Positions 23,801 to 31,400 of a DNA stretch of 64,000 nucleotides are shown here, piece after piece (positions within the stretch are counted from its first letter, which is position 1; every line of letters begins with the position of its first letter). A program made the position numbers and the translations under genes. The notes under the pieces are model-generated. The model saw only the letters and a list, made by a program, of their open reading frames with translations, ran no database searches and had not been told where the DNA came from. The DNA is from Pisaster brevispinus (taxonomy: Eukaryota; Echinodermata; Asteroidea; Forcipulatida; Asteriidae): assembly GCA_023634235.1 (NCBI GenBank), contig JAMKCF010000004.1:26296527-26360526 (forward strand), in the 5' to 3' direction.

Positions 23801-24113
23801 GAGGTAACTCCGTCAAGGCATCGCTGCAGAGCTTCGCGATGTCGGTTTCTCTGTCCTCCTCCTCAAGCTTCAAAGTCAACTTCACGGGGAAATCCTCCGG
23901 GGGCTTGGGCTCGTAGGCGGGGGGCTGGGCGGGTGCTTTCTGATTCTTGTGTCTGTTGAGGAATGGATCATTCTTCACCCACGGTGCCGGGGGAAGCACA
24001 CCCCAAGACCGCGGCATTTGATTCATGCTAACGCTCCGTTTAGCGTTTCCCCCACGTCCAGAGTTTGGCCTCCTGGACGGCACTGGTGGTATATAGGAGC
24101 TGGAATCGTTCAT
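8417..24113 (-). CDS. CABIT-SAM adaptor protein, GAREM-like (9 coding exons)
   Basis: Exons, 5' to 3': 24113-23618, 17650-17466, 17054-16923, 16542-16366, 13944-13788, 12754-12358, 11273-11153, 10100-10050, 8836-8417. Every junction is GT-AG and the phases agree throughout, giving 711 aa with a stop at 8417-8419. Residues about 96-385 look like a CABIT domain, beginning TELPLLVQVREAF. Residues about 383-515 are proline- and lysine-rich and end in GDGYEVPKMF. Then come a DDYEVVP motif, a heptad-rich segment (about 540-610), DIYDTISP and SIYTTPD motifs, and a SAM domain at about 649-711. CABIT plus C-terminal SAM is the layout of GAREM proteins, GRB2-binding adaptors in receptor-tyrosine-kinase/MAPK signalling. 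The GAREM assignment rests on architecture. The start was chosen at MNDSSS; an upstream ATG at 24197 is in frame, but an acceptor-like ctcag lies between the two, so the 5' end may be a noncoding exon junction. Confidence 0.82.
8837..10049 (-). other. Intron 8 of the CABIT-SAM gene
   Basis: Bounded by the donor of exon 8 (cag at the end of ACCTGCAAG, followed by gtttgt) and the acceptor of the last exon. It contains a 50-bp minisatellite at 9551-9980; otherwise I see nothing coding. Confidence 0.7.
9551..9980. repeat. Minisatellite with exact 50-bp period
   Basis: Eight full units and a partial ninth sit in strict 50-base register. The unit runs cctaactcccgttgtaccct, tcctaatccc, tgtcctccat, gatccatagg. 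Units from 9601 to 9950 are almost identical, and the two edge units (9551 and 9951) share variants such as tcccaacccc. The array lies inside intron 8 of the CABIT-SAM gene. Near identity suggests recent expansion. Confidence 0.95.
10050..10100 (-). other. 51-nt micro-exon of the CABIT-SAM gene
   Basis: It lies between the acceptor ttacag and the donor gtttgt and encodes 17 residues, VIANLREQNENLIDTCK, in phase 0 on both sides. These continue a coiled coil from LKKILQQKEK in the previous exon into NLEEEKENI in the next. Because it is a multiple of three, it could be skipped without a frame change. Confidence 0.75.
10101..11152 (-). other. Intron 7 of the CABIT-SAM gene
   Basis: It contains a T-run near 10478-10492 and AT-rich sequence, with no open frame or repeat family I recognise. 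Confidence 0.6.
11400..12130. repeat. Degenerate intronic tandem repeat, about 80-110 bp period
   Basis: The phrases tactctctttgaatcaagat, aaggtat and gatgttggtttgcttata recur about eight times in the same order with many indels. The array lies within intron 6 of the CABIT-SAM gene. Unlike the array near 16 kb, I cannot match it to a neighbouring exon. Confidence 0.65.
12358..12754 (-). other. Proline-rich linker exon of the CABIT-SAM gene
   Basis: The acceptor caatag precedes GGAAAGAACG. It encodes a lysine-rich helix (VSKADMERELKEVNYYNKDL), then proline-rich text with PSVPPRVG, LPAPPRPPKPK and TEKPKKPG, and ends GDGYEVPKMFPE before gtaagtg. PPRPPK-type motifs are typical SH3 ligands and YEVP fits a phosphotyrosine SH2 site. 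Those binding roles are inferred from motif type. Confidence 0.82.
13020..13435 (-). mobile_element. 3' remnant of a non-LTR retrotransposon
   Basis: Read on the minus strand, one frame gives FFSERVINDWN and then, after a shift, LQKIVNANTL and LDAYW. This is the common C-terminal pattern of LINE polyproteins (F-S-x-R-V-I-N-x-W-N). The remnant is frameshifted, has no upstream polymerase domain, and sits in intron 5 of the CABIT-SAM gene in the gene's own orientation. The LINE clade is not determined. Confidence 0.55.
13788..13944 (-). other. Exon 5 of the CABIT-SAM gene
   Basis: It is bounded by ttttttag and gtatgg, with 157 bases in phase 0 to 1. It encodes CLPPLFLNLNLTWGYTEV, then LPEVIHAWLDSYE. 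The hydrophobic beta-like start and the VIHAWL helix resemble the end of the CABIT region in GAREM proteins, which supports the family call. Confidence 0.78.
13945..15850 (-). other. Intron 4 of the CABIT-SAM gene, left part
   Basis: AT-rich sequence without a convincing gene. Simple-sequence patches occur near 14085-14100 and 15140-15240. Intron 4 continues to 16365 with the exon-tail repeats described separately. Confidence 0.55.
15850..16365. repeat. Tandem copies of exon 4 tail plus splice donor
   Basis: Four to five diverged units of about 110 bp lie directly downstream (on the minus strand) of exon 4. Each repeats, in order, a block like gattgcaat-gggg, a block like attcactgttc-aagt, and a ttcaag block. 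The same order is found in the last 85 coding bases of the exon followed by its donor. The words tcaatggcgtcataaacagtcac recur near 15934, 16045 and 16165, and align with the exon's own cagtaagtggaattg segment. So the exon end and donor were copied into the intron. Confidence 0.7.
16366..16542 (-). other. Exon 4 of the CABIT-SAM gene
   Basis: It lies between the acceptor aacag and the donor gtaagatgg and is 177 bases in phase 0 at both ends. It encodes RVRVVEEKSMEL, LKLLSYKNEFQVIAT and PLTVPVRVTAVPFK. Short beta-strand-like stretches ending in V-P-V-R-V fit the core of a CABIT domain. Its last part is the source of the tandem copies in the next intron. Confidence 0.8.
16923..17054 (-). other. 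Exon 3 of the CABIT-SAM gene
   Basis: 132 bases in phase 0, between ttcttag and gtaagtg. It encodes VLIAKNQVGHRLALHKDM then CAYFTTMLSALFLHLSQLVD. It belongs to the CABIT region by position. Confidence 0.78.
17466..17650 (-). other. Exon 2 of the CABIT-SAM gene
   Basis: 185 bases between gtctag and gtgagt. It joins exon 1 through a split GAT codon to give LPLDPRLDDKMFMG, then VVRAVEGYGSDDYTEC and ISHVEESVRRDGKQK. The acidic YTECVDSED patch is a possible regulatory segment, which is an inference. Confidence 0.8.
17838..18060. repeat. Minisatellite with cctctgtggcccggttcttt units
   Basis: Five or six units of about 37-50 bp share cctctgtggcccggttcttt, tctttccctatctttca and variants. It produces a long + strand open frame (17845-18120) with a repetitive peptide, which is not a gene. 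Confidence 0.75.
18063..18290 (+). repeat. SINE-like repeat with B-box-like motif
   Basis: The segment carries ggtttcaatcccgg (similar to a pol III B box), then tcagtccctacgtgattgcg, gttttcctcccacatctaaa and a tail. The central words recur at about 29950-30030, where the element is present in only one of two duplicated introns. That supports a mobile origin. Confidence 0.55.
22160..22285. mobile_element. GGGTCA-family MITE fragment
   Basis: It contains ctgggtcat, cagaaatgggtcaggcccc, aatccgggtcaattttaacc and ctgacccgggtgctttt. This is the right-end arrangement of the fuller element at 26150-26515. Confidence 0.5.
23320..23485. mobile_element. Possible pogo/Tigger-like MITE remnant
   Basis: The texts aatcctcgttataaagagc, ttataacgac and cttgctataacg resemble the cctcgttataacg ends common in pogo-like non-autonomous elements. 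No transposase is present and the ends are imperfect. Confidence 0.35.
23618..24113 (-). other. First coding exon of the CABIT-SAM gene
   Basis: From ATG at 24113 it encodes 165 residues before the donor gtaaaa. The N-terminus is disordered and proline/arginine-rich (YIPPVPSRRPNSG, LPPAPWVKND, KAPAQPPAYEPKPPED). The folded part starts near residue 96: TELPLLVQVREAFEVAG, then KLEKGEMLMLHFIGE. The last pattern, a hydrophobic strand followed by K-G-[DE]-x-L/M, is typical of the CABIT start. GC content is higher than in the flanks, as expected of coding sequence. Confidence 0.8.
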
Positions 24114-24229
24114 TGCGAATACACACTGAGGATGTGACGTACGGGATACAAGAAAAATAAACACATGAATTATCTTCCTGATCCGATCTGTCCACAAAAT
24201 GTTGGGTCGTCTTCCTGTTCAACGTACTG

Positions 24230-25480
24230 CAGCAGCAGAGTAGTCCTATGTTTTAACGCCACTCTCTTCTGATGTTGTTGTACTTTGGACAGCCACAGCT
24301 AGACCTTGATCTAAGCTGTCCCTGTTTGTTCAAGCGTGAGCCTCCCATTGACATTTGCCCCACAAGGGAAATCCCCTTTATCGTCCATTTGGGGTCTAAT
24401 AGTAATACGTCATGACCATGCAGTTTCAAAATAATTAAGGCACATTACTATACGGGCCTTTTCGAAACGTCGCCGGCTTGTGCTTGGGCTTTGACTTTGG
24501 CTTCGCCAGTCATTTGGAGCACCTGCGATTTCCTTACGGGGCTTACAGTCGAAGGGAGCCCAAGCCGGGGCCCAATGGAGCGCAAAGCCTAAGATTAAGT
24601 TTCGAAAAGGCCCTCGAACTCGTTGTTTGTAAAGCAAAACCCATATAATTAATTTATTTTAGTACAAACATCACATTCAAACCAACCTTCAGAAAATGCT
24701 TCAATTTAGGAATGAAAGAAAAGACAAAGAGAGAAAAAAATAACGTATATAAACTGAAAGCCGGTTTATACTTTGCTGTGATAGTTTACTATTAGAAAGA
24801 CCAAGCAGGAGGCAATTAAAACCACGAATGCCCTCAAAAGTAAAAAAAAAAAAAAAAAATCAATCAACAAATCTCAAAAATACAGGTTCAGTCGGACCCT
24901 AGTATATCACGGTCAAAATGACTGGGCCACCTGACAGTAAACATTACCCTCCCAACCCCTGCTCCCCCCCCCCCCAATGTTGCTATCACTTTAGATTTAT
25001 TTGTTTGTGACTCTTTTTCAAATTTTGTTTTTTCCTTTCTGTTACTGTTCCTTCACATAGTTAGTGACGGACAGTAAAAATATATATATATATATTGTGT
25101 TGTTTCATACTAGTTGGCCGGAAAAAAAAATCAAATTAATGTGCAAATCAATCATATTTAGTTGTATTATTCTTTAGTCTTTATTATTCATCAATTATGG
25201 CACTGTTTACTATTCTTAAATTTGTAACTGGTTATAATTCTCGGTACAATTCTTGGGTAAACTGTGAGTTGTAAGCTACAGTTGTAAAAAATTTTTTTTT
25301 AAAGAATAATAAACAAAACAAAAATATCTGCAAAAAGATTATTCAGAAAAAAACAAAGTTTCAAATTACTGACTTTATTTAGCATTAACTTTCTTATACA
25401 TTGACAGACATAGAACCCTTGCATTCTGGGGTAAGACTCCCAGCCAATGATACGGCTTCATTTTTTACCTCAGTGAGGGC
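24230..25480. other. Intergenic, no supported gene
   Basis: Contains an A-run (24842-24859), a C-run near 24967, a TA microsatellite near 25079-25096 and AT-rich sequence. No coding region is supported. The promoter of the CABIT-SAM gene should lie at the left of this stretch, but I see no clear TATA box or motif I can defend. Confidence 0.5.
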
Positions 25481-26149
25481 GGTGTTTGAGCTTGTGACGT
25501 CGTATCCAAGCGTCTATCAAATTTTAGCTGGTCTCACTACGTGTTATTTTATATCTTATAAACACACAGCATGAAAACTTACAGTTTATTTTAATAATTA
25601 GCGTCTTTAAGACAATGTCACTAAAATCTGTAATAATTTACATTTATCTGGATTATATAATCATATACTTATCAGTTATCCTAGACAAACTAAAAAATAT
25701 AAATATTAGTTGCATCCTCGCAAATACAAGTTTACCGTCACAGTCTTGCATAAAACAAAGTTACATTTTCATTGTTTACTTAAAGTGGCTATACAATTTA
25801 AACCCATTATAATTTAGTTTTACATTAATTGTAAACAACCATACAACAAGCACCCTGTGTAGAATAATTTTGTCTTTAATACACAAAATTTGATTATTTT
25901 TGTCTTTGGCAAATTGAAACAGGAACCTTAGCGTATGGGGAAACAACTTTTCTTACGCATGGCATTATTCCAGTCTCACCTCATTGAGTACAAATTCTGT
26001 TTTCCAATGCCATTTGAGTATGTTTTCCTGGCCAATGTCAACCAAAAGCTCTTTGCAGTTTAACAACCTAACTTTGTAGAAACTAACAACCCATAGGCCT
26101 ATCTACCTTACTGGTCACTGTTTACAGTACTTAAACACCTTTCCTGGGG

Positions 26150-26515
26150 GCTACACTCCCAAATAACACCCGGGTCAGAATTAACCCAGATCCGCCGGGT
26201 GCCGTAGGCCCTGACCCATTTCTGGGTCAGTATGACTACACTGTAGGAAGTAGTACACCATTCTCTTTTACTGGGATGTATATTTTGCCGAAAATGTGCT
26301 GGAAAATCTAGACTACTTTGAAAACAGTTTCAGTTTTAAAAAAAGACAATGGTTCTGGGTCATGTACTGACCCAGAAGCTGGTAAAAATGTGCAGAATCT
26401 GAGTCAAAGTCCCATTTTAAAACCACTTTCTGGGTCAGCCTGATCCGGAAATGGGTCAAGCCCCTGGGATCCAGAATCCGGTACAATTCTAACCTGGTAG
26501 TTTTCATGGGTGCAT
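26150..26515. mobile_element. Inverted-repeat (MITE/foldback) element, GGGTCA family
   Basis: The left end (cacccgggtcagaattaacc, then ccctgacccatttctgggtc) and the right end (ctgggtcagcctgatccgg, then aatgggtcaagcccctggga) are roughly reverse complements over about 85 bases, with an AT-rich centre. No transposase is encoded. The same insertion is at 57104-57460, so it predates the duplication. Confidence 0.65.
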
Positions 26516-27213
26516 CACTTATTGCTGCATTACACTACGCCAGTTTTTTTAATGTGGTGTATATTTTTACAAAAAATGTGCTGGGAAAACCTTAAGCACT
26601 TTAAAAACCATTTCAGTTAACTTACAAAATAGAAGAGAACAAAATAACAGAATAATACCATGAAAATATCTTAACATTAAGATACATCAACATGGTTCAA
26701 AACATACGTTTTTACAATCCCAAACAGAGCTAGTGTCATTCCTTAATTGTTGTATTTTCAAATGAGACTGTTACTGGAAACCAATGCATAACGGTACGTT
26801 TTCGTTGAATATTATTTTTCTAGACATATTGTGTTTAATTTTGTCTTTGGCAAACCGAAACAGGAACCTGGCGTATGGGGAAGCAACTTTTTTTACCTAT
26901 TGCATTATTCCAGTCACACCGTATTCAATGTCATTTTGAGTATGTTTCAAGACCAATGTCGACAAAAAAACTCTTGGCAATTTAACACTGGGTTCATGTA
27001 GTGTTGAATGCCTATCAAGGAAGTAGAATGACTGAAACAAGTCTAAATGAGAAGCACGAAGTCACGTGAGCACGTAAACGAAATTAAATGCAATAGTAGC
27101 TAAGAAAGAACCTCGTTTGATCAAGCTTGGAAAAAGAAGCGTGAATTTGAATGAAACTAATTTAATTCTTGCTGAAGTTGACCGGGAAACCCCACATTGA
27201 ACCTTGGGCAATT

Positions 27214-28475
27214 TTACAAAGCTTTGCCACTTGAGAGTGTTTCTTTCACCTCCTCCAGCAAGCACCCCAGCTGCTCTTGATCACTTTGATCTTTTGTCTT
27301 CAACACCACAAGAAGCTGTTGTCAGATTGAAAAAGGGAGAGAATATGTTTAGGCTTTGCATAATTGAGATGGATATTATTTATGTATTTATTATTTTTTT
27401 GGGGTGGGTACGCCATGTATTAATCTATTTTAGGAAGGAGTAGTGCCTCTGAAAAAAGCTTGTTGGTTTATTCTCAACGTTTCGACTACAGTGTGCCGTA
27501 GTCTTCATCAGCAGACCGAAGAGTGTATATAGCTGATGTGCTTTCTTACTTAGAGTTCAATGGTATTGCTGTAACCCCATTAGCCTTTTTGAGGTGGACA
27601 CTGTAGGACTGCACTGTTTGGTTTGGTCGTATATAGAGGAATTTAACCAATTAATACATAGTTCCCTTTTGATGTGTCCACCATCTCAAAATTACTTAGG
27701 ATATACAAGAGCCTGATGTACCCAAAACATTCAAGGGGCAAGTTGCCTTCGGATTGGGCGCTTTTGGCTATAAGAAGGATTTGAAATTAATATGGTTGAA
27801 AAGATATTTTAGAAGTAGAAAATAATGATTCACATAACTGTTTCTTGAAATTGTGTGTTTTCTTTGTAATTCCTTGTTGTAGAGCCAAAAACATTTTTGA
27901 CTCCACTAAATGGCCGTTCCGCTGGTTGTATTTTATGAGACAAACTTATCGGGGTTTTAATCACTCCTCACTAACAACAGAACACAGTAAGTGTTTTCTG
28001 CATGAACAACTTCTCTTTAATATAATCCTCTCGCGAACAGGAATAAATCAACTTACAAGATCCCATAGTTGCACCAAGGTACTGAGCTTGCTGAACAATC
28101 CTGTGAAATTCTACAAGAAAACAGATAAACTGAATTTACTAAGTTTAAGGCCAAATTTAACAAAAGATATGTTGTAATTTGTAGGTAACTTTGATATTGG
28201 AATCAAGGGAACTTCGTGGTGCTGTATATGAAAGGATCTTAAAGTTCAACAATTAATATATTTTAATAATTTAAGAAGACTTTGGGGTAAAATGTTTTGA
28301 ATTACTTATTTTGTAAAGTTGCCTTTTTTTATACCTGACTTGCTTTGCGCAGTTCTGCGTTCAGGTCTTGTGTGGTTACAGGTGCAGACTCCTCCACGCC
28401 TTTATAGTATTGTCGAACAAGTCGCTGGTACTTGGTTTTCTCTCTGCTGTATAGGAACTTGTTAATGGAGGATTC
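27214..28475 (-). other. Plexin A-copy 3' end: last three coding exons
   Basis: Exon 35 encodes INKFLYSREKTKYQRLVRQY and onward to LRKA. Exon 36 (44 nt) gives RLFSKLSTLVQLWDL, and exon 37 gives LLVVLKTKDQSDQEQLGCLL, then LSSGKAL and a TAA at 27214-27216. This matches the final GAP helices of plexins. The frame requires exon 35 to end at the donor gtcagg (28339); a second donor, gtataa, five bases further on would shift the frame. No PDZ-binding end is seen. Confidence 0.85.
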
Positions 28476-31400
28476 CTGCAAATATAACCAACAAGATCAA
28501 ACTTAAACCACAGAGTATAAATAACTTCAGCTATTTGGGATTAAGTTCTAAAGTGGTCGTAGGAAAAACATTCAAATGGTTTTGTTGGCCTGTTTGTCTG
28601 TGTGTTGTTGATCTTTTTTATTACTTAATTTAGTGTTTTATTTGTGTTTGTTATTTTGGGGGTCTGTAAAAAATAACCACCCAGTGCCCTCATGCCTAAC
28701 TGCACTTGTGTTTACCATCAAGTGTGTAAAATCACCACAGAAACTCTTTTGCATCCTTTTGTACAAAGGCACTGACACATTCTTCCCCCAGGGCCTTCCC
28801 CATCCCCTCAATTATCAAATAAACACAAAAATATTGGGATGCAAAATCTGCCTCTATTCGTAATGGTGTTTGTTTTTTCGGTCGAGTAATACACATTGTA
28901 GTTTGTTGCCAGATTTTACAGCATTATGCACAGTCCTAAAAAGTCTTGCAGAATGACACTGGTGAAAATTGTCAACATGCATTAGGCTATCTCAGACGCT
29001 ATGGGAAATGAAAACAGACTTTTCTGTGATTTAAGACAGCCATCCTTTCAGTTACCAACTTCTCTTACCTGTCCAAGTTTATCGGTCTCGGTATCATGTG
29101 CGTCATGGAATAACTGACCAATCACATCCATGCTAGCCTCAACGGGGCGAGTAGGTCGGATGTCAAAGATGTAGTCTGGATGCTTGATGGCGTTGGACCA
29201 GAAACGCAGTGGCAGACTAAAAGAAGTGATTGAATGAAGTGGAATGAGAGGTTTTGAAGTTCATTCTAGAAACATTTTATGTGTGAAATATTTCTCTCAA
29301 ATGAGGTCATATTCAAGAAAAATGTACTGAAGACCTACCAAAAGCGCAACAGATGATTTCGGTTGTTACAACCAAAATTAAGGACAATTCGTTTACATGC
29401 TGAAAATTTGTATGTCTGTTTTTTCCACTATTTTCTCCAGACTCACACAACTGATTATGCCCAAACTTTCACAGGTTTGTTATTTCATATATATGGTTGA
29501 TCACACAAAACATAAACACTCTCTGGAACTATTGTGTCAACTCTACCAATCCTGTATAATACATTTAAAAAATGGATGGTTTATTTTTTCCTTTTTTTGG
29601 GGGGGGGGGGTGGGGGTGCAATTTACAGTTAGTGGTTACTCACATGTTATTCTTCCAGGCATATTTAATGTCCGGGTCTTTGGACTTCAAGTCATACATC
29701 TGTGCCTGATCATCAAAAAAATTAAAGAGGAACTTGATTGCCTTGGGGGCGCTCTCCGCGGACAGAATGGTCCGGAACATGTTGTCAACATACTCTTGGA
29801 TGACGATCTGATGTCGAGGTGTTCAAAGGATAAAATGTCAAGAGATTTTCATTAATTGTTTGTTGACTCACTGGTCGAAATTGTCATGCCGTGGTGACGA
29901 ATAGATTCGGAATTAGATTGGTGATACATGACGGGAGCCTCGTATCTGGATTGGGGTTTCAGTCCCTACCTGTTTGCGTGGGTCTTCCCCTAGTTGGGGT
30001 TTTCCTCCCACATCTAAAACTGAGATCTCCTCATCATCTTTCACTCAGAGGTGTCTTCATGTTTGTATATTAGTTACAGAGCATGTGGTTTTCCCTTAAG
30101 TGAGCGCTGATAACACTAAGTTAAAGCACATTTTGTTATTTGAGACGTGTAACTTTTTTTTTTTTTTGGGGGGGGCTGAAAAATATTTCCACTCTTATAC
30201 TTTGTGCACAAAACTTGACAGACATACAGACAGACCTAGCCCCAGATCTAATTAACTATCTGATGAAGTGTAGCCATCTGTGCTTTGTAGCAGGCTTGCA
30301 GATGTCTTGCTGACAGCCTCTACTAAGTTCTGTGGTTTCCAACACCCCTCCACCTTCCAATCAAACTTTTCGGCTTAGTGGAGAGCCAGTAACTAGTGGG
30401 GCCTCATTTGTGTTACTCCTGGGATTGTTCCTCGTGTTAATCTCTTGTTTCATGTGCCAGGAAGAGTTAAAATAAAAAGTTCAGCTAATAGTTTTTCGTT
30501 CTCTAGATATGCCTTCTGGGGCTTATTGCATTGATAGGGTGCAACTTCAGCAATAAGTAACACGGAATGCCGTTCCTGCCAATACTACAAATTATGGTTC
30601 CAATCTCAAATAATATCACTCTCTAATTAGACGGTCATGCCATGACACTTGGAATTTAGCGCCAGCAAATTCAGTCACTGTTTCGAAACTGCCCTGAAAG
30701 CTCATACTTGTTTTGATTACTCTACTTCCTGTTTTTGTACTGTCTTTGCATGTTTTACGAGAACTTTCATTACCGTGTTTTTGTTATGTGGCTGCGCAGT
30801 CACGAGCGTCCAGATAACATTATTATTGGCAAGACTTTCTTAATTCATTATGAATGATGCAATAAAAATATAAACAAATGCAGGAAGTATTACTGAGTCA
30901 AAAGAAAAACTACAGCAGTAAACTTGCGGGTACAAACCTGTCTAAAATTGAAGTGTTGGTTCTGAGAAGAGCTTGGGTGGTCTCAGCGTTTCGAAAAGGA
31001 AACTCTGCTCGGCTACGTCTTGCAGAAGATGAGCAGAGTGCACTGTTTGAAAAGGCCGAGACCACACCTGCTCTTCTAAGAACCAACTTTGCTCCCCAAA
31101 GAGCTGTCATACAAGGTTGTACCCGCAACACAATGCAAAGCTCCAGATATCAATTACTGAGACCATTGATTAAACTTGAAAAGGAAGCAAACGATTCAAT
31201 AGTGGCGTTTCAAGAGAGGCTGATTGTTTTGTTGTTGTTGGCACAAAGATTACCTTTGATGACAGAACTCTCTGGAATGGAGCCTTATACACGGCCCACT
31301 GACTGCGTTTATTTAGTGAGAAACAGCACAATCTTCTTCCTCGTTGCTCGGTGCCAAGTTCCTTAACCGTGAAAGACTCCATCTTTTGAGTCTATAGGAA

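Noticed and set aside
30878..31366. 162-codon open frame on the + strand as a gene
   Set aside because: It runs through a foldback hairpin (similar peptides on both strands) and antisense over plexin exon 32. No domain is recognised.
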